A DNA stretch of 64,000 bases from Cytobacillus oceanisediminis 2691 (GTDB lineage Bacteria; Bacillota; Bacilli; Bacillales; Cytobacillaceae): positions 719,501-783,500 of the forward strand of contig NZ_CP015506.1 of NCBI RefSeq assembly GCF_000294775.2. Reading direction: 5' to 3'. The translations under genes were made by a program, and so were the position numbers. A model generated the notes under the pieces. It made no database searches and was not told where the DNA came from. It saw nothing but the letters and a program-made list of their open reading frames with translations. Shown here piece after piece: positions 41,501-50,150 of the stretch (positions within the stretch are counted from its first letter, which is position 1; every line of letters begins with the position of its first letter).

Positions 41501-43101
41501 TAGTTACCGAGTTGCTCGGAGAAGAAATAAGCATGAATGACAGCTTTTTCGAAATAGGAGGAGACTCGATTTTCGCTATTCAGATATCCTCAAAACTCCT
41601 AGAAAAAGGGTGGACATTAAAGCCCAAGGATATTTTTGAAAAGAAAACAATTGTCAATATGGCAAGAGCAATGAAGAAAGTAAAGCAGAAGTCAATAAAT
41701 GCAGTAGATCATGGAACAGTTCCGTTAACACCGATTCAGCAGTGGTTTTTTGCTCAGGGGTTCTTATATCAGAATCACTGGAACCAAGCACTTCGGTTAG
41801 AGGTTCAAAAAGATATCGAATACGGCCTATTACAGGATGCTTTCGATTATTTGATGAAAGTACATCCATCTTTGAAACTGAGGTTCTTCCAACAGAATGG
41901 TAGCTGGGTACAAAAATACAAAGACGATAAATCTTCTTTTCAGATTCTATATAAAAAAATGGATATGTCTGCGGACATTGAAAGTGAAGTCAGCAGGTTT
42001 GCTAAAGAACTTCAAGCATCTTTAAACATAACAGAAGGCCCTCTATTAATAGCTGCGTATATTGATTGTGATGGTAAACGGGAAAATGAACTCATAATAA
42101 TTGCCCACCACCTGATCGTTGATATGATTTCCTGGCAGGTCCTGTTGCAAGATCTGGATTTACTATTAGAACAGAAACTGAAAGGTGATCGACTGGCACT
42201 GCCGCCTGAAAATTTCACCTACTCTGAATGGTCTCGTTATTTAAGAGAATTGGATGAAGACGAATTAAAGAAAGAGAATCAATGGCTTGTAACAAGGTCT
42301 TTTAAGGCGGATGAAAGCGTCTTGGCTAACGTGGATAAAGGGACTGAAGGCAGTAAAAAGCAAGCAGAAGGGTGGCTCGAAAAAGATTTGACCCTTTCCC
42401 TTCTAAAAGAGGTTCCGAAATATTTTGAAACAAAAGCCAATGAAGTCATATTTGCAGCGGTTGCTTCGTCTTTGAAAACTTTTACAGGTGACAAAAATTT
42501 AGTGATTGATCTCGAAGGCCATGGGCGTGATCCTTTTACATCTGATATGGATCTTTCAAGGACTGTAGGGTGGTTTACAAGTGTTTATCCAGTCTTTCTG
42601 GAAGGTAGCCTTTTAAAGGCTCAAGATAATGTGTTGTTAAAACATGCGAAAAACAGCTTGAGAAGATTTCCAAATGGAGGAATTACCTATGGTGTCGCAC
42701 GGTGGCTAAAAGAAATGGAGGGGCCGCAGCTTAGTAATAGCCTCTTCAGCTACAACTATCTTGGAAAAGTGGATCAGACTTTTTTCCGTTCAAAACACTT
42801 TTCTTTTCACAGCTACCTAAGCGAGTCTGTAAAAAACCCTTCTGAAAAGAGAGTCTATCTCCTAGAATTTGAACCATATATCTTCAATGAGCAACTATGT
42901 GTGCGAATACATTATAGTCCAAGTTTTTCTGAAGAAGATATTGGTCGCCTTTGTACAGATATTCTAACTAATATCCGTGAGTTGATACGTTTTTGTACAG
43001 TAACGGAAGAAATTGGCCTGGTAGCAAGTGATTTTCCTGAAGCAAACCTGGACCAAGGAGCTTTGGATAAATTTTTGCTTTCTCTTAAACAAAGTAACTA
43101 G
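38545..43101 (+). CDS. NRPS 1: C-A-T-E
   Basis: A 1518-residue synthetase. C domain about 1-450 with HHIAIDG (about 136); A domain about 470-980 with YIIYTSGSTGRPKG (about 619) and GEIEAAIEEQ end; T domain with GGDSIFAIQ (Ser about 1006); E domain about 1055-1518 with AHHLIVDMISWQ, EGHGRDPF and RTVGWFTSVYP. The specificity code read against GrsA is DSVLIAEVWK, sharing 7 of 10 positions with the histidine code I recall; tentative. An opening C domain on the first protein suggests an acyl-starter (lipopeptide). The E domain gives a D-residue. It begins with ATG after AAAGGAGC. Confidence 0.9.
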   Translation: MTITAGKSYSLSPNQENLWRSHYLSSEQNHLNMFTSWLLPADADISALKLSFQSVLDRYASLRTIYEMVDGIPVMKIMENQTLDFQQKNLSHLSLEEFNKSLSEEAHTPFDLKKCTMKVRILENCIFQKVLLINIHHIAIDGISMMVIMKEFGRFYDLYSQGKEPEEREVDLKYFEFSANKEGQAYPSTESLEYWKKRLQGGKGIHPVNLPAKNSDHHSFKGDCLFFSIDEKLANALKETAKMNDSSLYIILLSAFQVLLHRYSQQKHIWVGTPFFNRTRKTLKSVGFYANTLYIDGAFTEGLTFSELLKQISEKFEGSKEHKEITYSSLMRLMQDNGLAEEQGRANVMFNFPNMRSVTKNNLGPAFLGIGGAKGKFGSLEFEVYPLKRNITQFEIEFDGIEFNGGITFRLLFDPEKYDGNLMKRFTGHFIQLLRGIAKNPYAVLEEYPLLLESEKKHQLNSLNHPQLLKNTNQPNLILEIEKQARLNPDSPAVTMGGDTLTYRELSEKSSKLAGGLKKLGICQEERIGLAVSQSVEAIVGIIGILKAGGVYIPLDLKYPRERLEYMIMDAGISKIITDGIMDLSVPNINFLLLGDLFHTAEEPLMELNPKQLAYIIYTSGSTGRPKGVMVSHENIYYSTKSREQVYKLNKACRFLLLSSISFDSSMVGIFWTLTVGGEIILTDLNNQLDVPELLGKIQKEKVTHMLSVPSFVQLMLNQAGTAQLRSLECVIVAGEPFPKSLHTSQKEKFPNIDLYNEYGPTEASVWSSYYRLGETCNHPAVPIGYPPAHARIYILDKHLNMVPQGTEGEIYICGRGITRGYNNRPSQTADKFIPNPFGLGERLYQTGDLARYNEDGSIHFLGRIDGQVKVNGFRIEVGEIEAAIEEQVDVDKAVVLLKKENNLSRIAAFIVAPLGISLSKLKRKLAARLPHYMVPSQFIVMDELPLTQNGKVDKKKLLKIKISAKEEREDILLPETQEERVLSNVVTELLGEEISMNDSFFEIGGDSIFAIQISSKLLEKGWTLKPKDIFEKKTIVNMARAMKKVKQKSINAVDHGTVPLTPIQQWFFAQGFLYQNHWNQALRLEVQKDIEYGLLQDAFDYLMKVHPSLKLRFFQQNGSWVQKYKDDKSSFQILYKKMDMSADIESEVSRFAKELQASLNITEGPLLIAAYIDCDGKRENELIIIAHHLIVDMISWQVLLQDLDLLLEQKLKGDRLALPPENFTYSEWSRYLRELDEDELKKENQWLVTRSFKADESVLANVDKGTEGSKKQAEGWLEKDLTLSLLKEVPKYFETKANEVIFAAVASSLKTFTGDKNLVIDLEGHGRDPFTSDMDLSRTVGWFTSVYPVFLEGSLLKAQDNVLLKHAKNSLRRFPNGGITYGVARWLKEMEGPQLSNSLFSYNYLGKVDQTFFRSKHFSFHSYLSESVKNPSEKRVYLLEFEPYIFNEQLCVRIHYSPSFSEEDIGRLCTDILTNIRELIRFCTVTEEIGLVASDFPEANLDQGALDKFLLSLKQSN

Positions 43102-43115
43102 TAAGGAGTCCCTTT

Positions 43116-46100
43116 ATGGATATAAAAAATATTGCAAATATTTATGAATGCTCTCCCTTGCAAAAAGGTATGCTGTTTCATGCTGTACATCAGCCAGAAA
43201 CAGGCTTATATATTGAGCAGATTCGGTTCTCATTATCAGATGCTCTTGAAAAGGAAGTTTTCCGTCGGGCTTGGGAAAAGACCGTCGAGCGGCACGATGC
43301 TCTAAGGACCACTTTTCATTGGAAAGGGATTAACAGCCAACTTCAGGTAGTACAAAAAAAAATAAAAGTTCCGTGGGAGGAAAAGTCATGGGATTGCCCG
43401 CTATATGAAGCCGATGAAAAGCTTAACAAAACTGCTGAGGATATACGAGTAGAACCTTTTGACCTTGAGAAGGGACCTTTGATGAAGTTTTGTTTAATAA
43501 AGCTAACTGATGGATATGAGTTCATCTGGACCTTTCATCACCTTTTGATGGATGGCTGGTCTATGCCCCTTGTACTAAAGGATGTTCTGGACTTTTACCA
43601 TTCAACAATAAGAGATGAGCCACTTAGTTTAGAAAATACTCCACAGTACGGAGAATATATTTCTTGGCTTAACAAACAAGAGCTTAGTGAAGCTCTTGAA
43701 TTTTTCCGAAGAAAGCTGGAAGGATTGGAAGAACCCAGTTATCTCAAAACAAAACGGGGTAATAGTATGCACTCCGTTCAGGATCAGTACAGGGATTGCT
43801 TTATATCTGAACAGGAAAGAACAAGACTTGAATCACTTGCCCGTGATCATAACGTAACTCTGTTTACGGTTTTACAGAGCCTATGGGCTTTATTGATAAA
43901 CAGCAGGACTGACTTTACGGATGTGGTAATGGGGACAGTAATGTCCGGTCGCAGGCCTGAAGTGAGAAACTCCGATAGAATTGTCGGTCCATTCATAAAT
44001 ACACTCCCCTTAAGAATTCGACTTAAAAGGGAAGATACAATGCTGGAAGTAATCCAGCAGGTTCAAAAAGAGCAGACTGAATTGCTTCAGTATGAATATA
44101 CCCCATTGTTCGAAGTGCAAAAAGTCAGTGGGCTAAGCGCAGATAAACCGCTATTTGACAGCATCATTGTTTTCGAGAACTATCCATTTGATCCCAAGCT
44201 TTTTACAGATGAAAAAGCAGGCCTAGCCATTACTCGTTTCCAGGTAGAGGAAAAGTCCAATTTTCCTGTTAGTTTAGCGGTAATTCCATATGAAGGGAAA
44301 CTCCTTCTCCGCCTCCATTTTTCTTCCTCTGCAATCAATAATGATGATGCCGAGGCTATCTTGAACAGATTAACTTTATTTATGAATCAGGTTCTTGATG
44401 ATGTAAACAAAACAGTGGATAGCCTTCAGCTAAAGGATGAAAAAGAAACGAAAAAAACAGTAATACATGGAAGAACTTTAAAACAGAAGATAACGGGACC
44501 ATTTACATTACATGAACAATTTGAGAAACAGGTTCTTATCTACGGGAACAAGATTGCTGTGAGAAGTGAAAATGATGCTTATACATATAAAGAGCTTAAC
44601 CGCCGTTCCAATCAGTTAGCAGCACATCTGGTGGAAAAAGGGCTAACTACAGGACAGCACGTTGCTGTCATGATGGAAAGGTCGGCCGATCTTGTAATTG
44701 CCATATTGGGTATCTTAAAGGCAGGCGGAGTTTATGTTCCTATTGACAAGCATATGCCAGAAGAACGGATAAGATATATTCTTCATGATTCAGAGGCTCG
44801 TTTCATGATTGTAGGAAAAAAAGGGCAGACTGCTAGTTTCACTGGTATTACTTGTATCCCAGTCTCGGTTAAACAAGACATTGGTGGTAGAACAGCAAAA
44901 GCGGAGGTAAGCAGTTTGCATTCCGCATACCTGATGTATACCTCGGGCTCTACAGGTGAGCCTAAAGGAGTGACGGTCACCCATAATGCTGCTCTACTTC
45001 ACTATCAATCTTTCAAGGAAACTTTTCAATTGAAAGAATCGGATAAAGTGCTTCAATTTGGCACTATAACATTTGATCCTTCAACGGAACAAATTTTCCC
45101 GACATTATTTAGTGGGGGAGAAGTATTTATCCGGGGGGAACATTTGTGGGATGCTCAAGAATTTGTAGACAAAGTGAATGAATATGAAATAACTATTGGG
45201 AATCTTCCAACCCCATATTGGACTGAAGTTGTACAGTATTACCGTCTAACCAATAGACAGCTGGAAATGCCTTCGTTAAGGATGCTGGCAATTGGAGGGG
45301 ACAAGCTTTCCAAAGCTCACGCTGAAGCATGGAACCTGGTAAATAAAGGGAAAACAGAACTTTATAACTTTTATGGACCAACAGAAATTGTGACAACCTG
45401 TACTTACTATAAAATTAGCAAAGAACTGCCTGATACACCAATTGTGAGTATAGGTATCCCATTCCCAAACAGAAAAACCTATATTCTGGACAACATGGAC
45501 AGACTAGTGCCCGATGGGAAGCCGGGGGAACTTTACATTGGAGGACCTATCCTCTCAAGCGGTTATCATTTGAAACCAGCGCAGACCGCCGAACGATTTT
45601 TGCCGGACCCATTCAGCACAGTTCCAGGAGGGAGGATGTATCGCACGGGGGATATAGTAGCATCTTCTCCTACAGGGGAAATCGATTTTCTTGGAAGAAA
45701 CGATGACCAGCTAAAAATACGTGGCTACAGGGTCGAGACAGGAGAAATAGAAAAAGCACTGTTAACTATCCCTGGAGTAAGGCAGTCCATTGTAAAAGCA
45801 GAATCAGTTTCAGGAAGAAAAACACTTTACGCTTATGTAACTTTGGACAAAGCAATATCTAATGAGGAATTAAAAGCATCACTCAAAAGCGTGCTCCCGG
45901 AATATATGATCCCTAGATCGATTATAGTACTGGATGAACTGCCAATGCTTACAAATGGAAAGGTTGACCGTAAAGCTCTTCCGTTGCCTGAAGTTCTTGA
46001 AAATACACGTACTTCTATTGCTGTTCCGGTGAACTCTCTTCAGGAAAAAATGGCCTGCATATGGGAAGAAGTACTTAGGGTTGATAAAGTAGGGATCCAT

Positions 46101-49097
46101 GATAATTATTTTGAGCTTGGCGGAGATTCCATTCTAGCACTTCAAATTGCTGCAAAGTGTCAGGAAGTAAACATTCATCTAACAACTAAAGACTTGTTTG
46201 AACACCAGACCATTGAAAATATTTCACTTGCTCTGGAGAACGAGAGCGACGAATACTTGAATTCTAATTTAACAGATTTGGGAGGAGCAAATGGCCAGCC
46301 GTTTACACCAATAATGAAATGGTTCTTTGAAAAGGAACTTGCAAATCCACATCACTGGAACCAATCTGTCTTTATCAATTCAAAAGAAGATCTTGCTGTT
46401 CGTGAATTTAAGCAGGCTCTAACGTGTATGGTTGAAGCCCACCAAGCTTTCCAAACAAGGTTCATCCATAACGGTGATGAGTGGGTACAGATTCCGGATG
46501 ATAGTCCTGGTTTTACATTGGAAGTGATAGACATAAATGGTGAAGCTGCGTTAGATTCCCAGAATAAAAGAATTCAGGAAGCCCAGTCATCTATTGACTT
46601 TAGTAATGGTCCATTGATGAAGGTTCTATATTTCAGAAATGAAAAAGAAAAGAAATATGAAGTTTTCTTTACTGCCCATCATCTAATCGTAGATGGTGTT
46701 TCCTGGAGAATATTACTAGAGGACCTGCAATCAGCGTACAATCAGATATTAAAGAATGAGCAAGTGAAATTGCCTAATGAAGGAATGTCTTTCAAAGAGT
46801 GGGGTCATTTTCTCCAGAATTATGCAAAAAGTGAAAAACTGGCGAAAGAGTATCCCTATTGGAAAAAAACAGCGGCATTCAGTACCAAGATACCTAGAGA
46901 TTTCATTAACTCGGATATTCGAAACACAGAGGGAAGCAAGGTCAAGAAAACGATCAGTTTTACTGAAAAAGAAACACAATATCTATTAACCGGTGTCAAT
47001 CAAACTTTGGATGCCAAGATTCAGGAGATACTTATTACAAGTTTAATCCTTACTTTAAGAAAATGGACCGGAAATAAACAAGTCAAAGTAGACCTAGAGG
47101 GACACGGTAGAGAAGAAATAAATAAAGGCGTTCAACTCAGCAGGACTGTTGGATGGTTTACAGCACTTTTCCCTTTTTTGTCTGACACAGGTAAAAATCA
47201 ATCACTTCTCGAAAGCCTGACAAGTACCGTAAGACAAATCCGAAGTATACCGCAAAATGGTATCGGGTTTGGAATATTGAAATATTTAACAGATAAAGAG
47301 CTTAAAGACAATGCATCTGATGTCAGTTTTAATTATCTAGGCCAAGTAATGCACTCTAGGGAAAATGATTTCTTTGAAATTTCCAACAGGAGTGCGGAAC
47401 CGATCAGAAGTAAAGAGTCCAGAAGAGCATATCTAATTGATGTCGAGGGGGCAGTCATAGGAGGAAAGCTTTCTTTAGATTGGATGTACAGTAGTTATGT
47501 CCATAAAGATGAAACGATTGAAATACTTATTTCCACTTTTGTTTCAACTGTGAAGGACATTATTGCCCTCGCCAAGCAATTTGAATATAAGCTGCTATTG
47601 CCAAAATCTTTTCCAAAAATCAGCCTCAGAGAGGATGAATGGGAACTTGTTAGTAGTCATTCTACTGATATAGAAGACATTTTTCCTTTATCGCCGGTCC
47701 AGGAAGGAATGCTTTTTCATACACTTATGCACCCGAATTCAGGCGTCTATGTAGAACAGATGGCGTTTAGAATCTGCGGGGAGTTCTCTGTACAGGCGTT
47801 CTCAAAAGCATGGGATCATGTATTGGCTTCTAACAGTATTCTCAGGGCGGACTTTTTATGGGAAGGCTTCACCAAGCCGATTCATGTAATAAATTCAGAA
47901 CCTAAAGTGCAGGTGGAGTATGAAGACTGGTCAGGAAAATCTAGTTTGAGTGCCGAGACTGATTTAGAAGATTTAAGAAGAATGCAGCGATTGACAGGGT
48001 TTATTCCAGGTAGGGATCAGATGCTAAAGCTTAAACTGATTTGCTTAAATGAAGAAACCCATTATTTCATCTGGACCTATCATCATCTCCTTCTTGATGG
48101 GTGGTCAATGCCTATGGTAATTAACCAGCTATCAGAAGCATACAGAAATATCATTTCAGGCATAGAGCTAAGAAGAATGGCATCCCTTTCTTTTGGCGAG
48201 TTTTCTTTCTGGCAAAGCACACAGGATCGTTCAAACACAGACGAGTTCTGGAAAGAGAATTTATTAAATTACGATCAAAGGGCGATACTTGTTGGAACTG
48301 CAACTAAATCAAACTTGGCGAGCAGTGGGCATAGGGAAATAAAGAGGAAGCTTTCACTGGATCTCACTGGTAACTTAAAGACTTTAGCTTCTAGAGAAAA
48401 AGCTACGTTGAATACTATTGTTCAATGCGGATGGTCACTATTACTTAGCTTTCTCGGGAAAAAGGAGCAGGTAATATTCGGTTCAGTATTTTCTGGTCGA
48501 TCAGCCCCTGTAAAGGGGATTGAAGAAATGGTTGGGATGTTCATTAATACCCTTCCAATCGGGGTTAAAGTCACTAAAAGGAAGTCTGTAAGGAGCCTTT
48601 TGTCCGAAGTTCAAAACCTGCAAGGAAAAATAAGTCAGATTGAGCATATGCCGTTAACAGAAATTAAGGAAATAATCGGATATAAATCAAAAGATCCCTT
48701 ATTCGAGACATGTCTTATTTTTGCCAATTTCCCTAATATGTTGTCATCGGATGGAAAACAGCAGCTTCTTGAAGGTGTCAGCGTGCAGGATGTGGAGATT
48801 GCTGAGCAAACGAATTTTCCATTAACAGTTTCCATCGTGCCTGAAGATAGCCTCTCGTTGGATATTAACTACAGTTGCTCTCACTTTAATGAAGATGACA
48901 TTAATTTGTACCTGGATCTTCTTGTAGCAGTCCTTTCACAAATGGGAACTGATTCAGGGTGTGAAGTAGGAATGCTGATGGCAGAAATGGAAAAGCTTCT
49001 GCTTTATCATAATCAATCACAAGAGTCCCAAAAAAAGGAACGGAATCGGAGCAGATTAAGCAGCCGGAAAAGAACATCTATATCAATATTAAGTTAA
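43116..49097 (+). CDS. NRPS 2: C-A-T-E-C
   Basis: A 1993-residue synthetase. C domain of DCL type (YECSPLQKGMLFH, HHLLMDGWS about 140), A domain (YLMYTSGSTGEPKG about 608), T domain (GGDSILALQ, Ser about 1003), E domain (AHHLIVDGVSWR about 1188, EGHGREE, RTVGWFTALFPF) and a second DCL-type C domain (LSPVQEGMLFH; HHLLLDGWS about 1655). It ends after that C domain with a basic tail, so the next module is in trans. The specificity code is DPENAGFTTK, which I cannot assign; the Glu239/Asn278 pair resembles hydroxyornithine-type pockets. Gap to NRPS 1 is 14 bp. Confidence 0.9.
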   Translation: MDIKNIANIYECSPLQKGMLFHAVHQPETGLYIEQIRFSLSDALEKEVFRRAWEKTVERHDALRTTFHWKGINSQLQVVQKKIKVPWEEKSWDCPLYEADEKLNKTAEDIRVEPFDLEKGPLMKFCLIKLTDGYEFIWTFHHLLMDGWSMPLVLKDVLDFYHSTIRDEPLSLENTPQYGEYISWLNKQELSEALEFFRRKLEGLEEPSYLKTKRGNSMHSVQDQYRDCFISEQERTRLESLARDHNVTLFTVLQSLWALLINSRTDFTDVVMGTVMSGRRPEVRNSDRIVGPFINTLPLRIRLKREDTMLEVIQQVQKEQTELLQYEYTPLFEVQKVSGLSADKPLFDSIIVFENYPFDPKLFTDEKAGLAITRFQVEEKSNFPVSLAVIPYEGKLLLRLHFSSSAINNDDAEAILNRLTLFMNQVLDDVNKTVDSLQLKDEKETKKTVIHGRTLKQKITGPFTLHEQFEKQVLIYGNKIAVRSENDAYTYKELNRRSNQLAAHLVEKGLTTGQHVAVMMERSADLVIAILGILKAGGVYVPIDKHMPEERIRYILHDSEARFMIVGKKGQTASFTGITCIPVSVKQDIGGRTAKAEVSSLHSAYLMYTSGSTGEPKGVTVTHNAALLHYQSFKETFQLKESDKVLQFGTITFDPSTEQIFPTLFSGGEVFIRGEHLWDAQEFVDKVNEYEITIGNLPTPYWTEVVQYYRLTNRQLEMPSLRMLAIGGDKLSKAHAEAWNLVNKGKTELYNFYGPTEIVTTCTYYKISKELPDTPIVSIGIPFPNRKTYILDNMDRLVPDGKPGELYIGGPILSSGYHLKPAQTAERFLPDPFSTVPGGRMYRTGDIVASSPTGEIDFLGRNDDQLKIRGYRVETGEIEKALLTIPGVRQSIVKAESVSGRKTLYAYVTLDKAISNEELKASLKSVLPEYMIPRSIIVLDELPMLTNGKVDRKALPLPEVLENTRTSIAVPVNSLQEKMACIWEEVLRVDKVGIHDNYFELGGDSILALQIAAKCQEVNIHLTTKDLFEHQTIENISLALENESDEYLNSNLTDLGGANGQPFTPIMKWFFEKELANPHHWNQSVFINSKEDLAVREFKQALTCMVEAHQAFQTRFIHNGDEWVQIPDDSPGFTLEVIDINGEAALDSQNKRIQEAQSSIDFSNGPLMKVLYFRNEKEKKYEVFFTAHHLIVDGVSWRILLEDLQSAYNQILKNEQVKLPNEGMSFKEWGHFLQNYAKSEKLAKEYPYWKKTAAFSTKIPRDFINSDIRNTEGSKVKKTISFTEKETQYLLTGVNQTLDAKIQEILITSLILTLRKWTGNKQVKVDLEGHGREEINKGVQLSRTVGWFTALFPFLSDTGKNQSLLESLTSTVRQIRSIPQNGIGFGILKYLTDKELKDNASDVSFNYLGQVMHSRENDFFEISNRSAEPIRSKESRRAYLIDVEGAVIGGKLSLDWMYSSYVHKDETIEILISTFVSTVKDIIALAKQFEYKLLLPKSFPKISLREDEWELVSSHSTDIEDIFPLSPVQEGMLFHTLMHPNSGVYVEQMAFRICGEFSVQAFSKAWDHVLASNSILRADFLWEGFTKPIHVINSEPKVQVEYEDWSGKSSLSAETDLEDLRRMQRLTGFIPGRDQMLKLKLICLNEETHYFIWTYHHLLLDGWSMPMVINQLSEAYRNIISGIELRRMASLSFGEFSFWQSTQDRSNTDEFWKENLLNYDQRAILVGTATKSNLASSGHREIKRKLSLDLTGNLKTLASREKATLNTIVQCGWSLLLSFLGKKEQVIFGSVFSGRSAPVKGIEEMVGMFINTLPIGVKVTKRKSVRSLLSEVQNLQGKISQIEHMPLTEIKEIIGYKSKDPLFETCLIFANFPNMLSSDGKQQLLEGVSVQDVEIAEQTNFPLTVSIVPEDSLSLDINYSCSHFNEDDINLYLDLLVAVLSQMGTDSGCEVGMLMAEMEKLLLYHNQSQESQKKERNRSRLSSRKRTSISILS

Positions 49098-49112
49098 AAG
49101 GGAGCCCAAACA

Positions 49113-50135
49113 ATGACAAAAACACTAAAAGTGGAACGGAGAACAAGGCAGACTGTACAGATGAATAAGCCACTTGTTACCAAGAATCTTCTAAAGGAAG
49201 GAAAGTTCTTACCTATTGTAATCACTCCGAACTCTGAGGAAGTAGACTTATTCAAATGGGCCAGTAAGAGTCGTGAAGAACTAAATGCTTTCCTGCTAAA
49301 GCATGGAGGAATACTTTTTAGAGGCTTTAAGGTAGAGGGTATTAGGGATTTTCATACCTTTATTCGTGAAATAGCAGGGGACCTCCTTGAATACAAAGAT
49401 CATGCTACTCCAAGAAGCGCAGTAAAGAATCAAATTTACACTTCAACTGATTTTGATTCAGATCAGTGGATAGAGCTGCATAATGAAATGGCCTACAGCA
49501 ACGAATGGCCAATGAAAATCTTTTTTTACTGTAACATCGCAGCTGTTTCAGGTGGGGAAACACCAATAGCTGATAGCCGGAGAATCTATCAAAAGATTGA
49601 TCCGCAGATAAGAAAAAAGTTTGAAGACAAACAAGTAATGTATGTAAGAAATCTTGGACTTACCCTAGGAATGAAATGGCAAGATGTATTTCAAACGGAA
49701 CTTAAGGAGGAAGTAGAGGAGATTTGCAGACAAAACGCAATGGATTGTATCTGGAAAACGGATGATCACTTGAGGATAGAACAGATACGTCCCGCTATAA
49801 CAGATCATCCTGTGACCGGAGCACCTCTCTGGTTCAATCAAATAACCGCTTTTAACCTTACTACACTTAACAAGGAAATTAGGGAAGAAATTTTAAGGCA
49901 ATATGATGTCCAGGATGTTCCCAAAAATTCTTTTTATGGAGATGGAACAGAGATTGAGCCAGAAGTACTGGAGCATATCCGAAAAGTGTACGAAGAAGAA
50001 ACAGTGATGTTCTCCTGGCAAGAAGGCGATATTCTGATGCTCGATAACATGCTTACGGCACATGGTCGTTCACCATATACCGGAAACCGAAGAACACTGG
50101 TGGGAATGACAGAAACATGCAGTTGGAATAAATAA
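49113..50135 (+). CDS. TauD/SyrP-like Fe(II)/2-oxoglutarate oxygenase
   Basis: A 340-residue non-heme iron dioxygenase of the TauD/TfdA family. The facial triad is HNEMAYS (H-x-E form) near residue 127 with the distal His in LTAHGRSPY, and GNRRTLVGMTE carries the Arg for 2-oxoglutarate. SyrP-type members hydroxylate the beta carbon of amino acids held on NRPS carrier proteins. Its position, between a synthetase ending in C and one opening with a degenerate C-like domain, fits a hydroxylase acting on the residue of module 3. It has a GGGAG ribosome binding site and lies 15 bp after NRPS 2. Confidence 0.88.
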   Translation: MTKTLKVERRTRQTVQMNKPLVTKNLLKEGKFLPIVITPNSEEVDLFKWASKSREELNAFLLKHGGILFRGFKVEGIRDFHTFIREIAGDLLEYKDHATPRSAVKNQIYTSTDFDSDQWIELHNEMAYSNEWPMKIFFYCNIAAVSGGETPIADSRRIYQKIDPQIRKKFEDKQVMYVRNLGLTLGMKWQDVFQTELKEEVEEICRQNAMDCIWKTDDHLRIEQIRPAITDHPVTGAPLWFNQITAFNLTTLNKEIREEILRQYDVQDVPKNSFYGDGTEIEPEVLEHIRKVYEEETVMFSWQEGDILMLDNMLTAHGRSPYTGNRRTLVGMTETCSWNK

Positions 50136-50150
50136 TAAGGGGGGACGTTT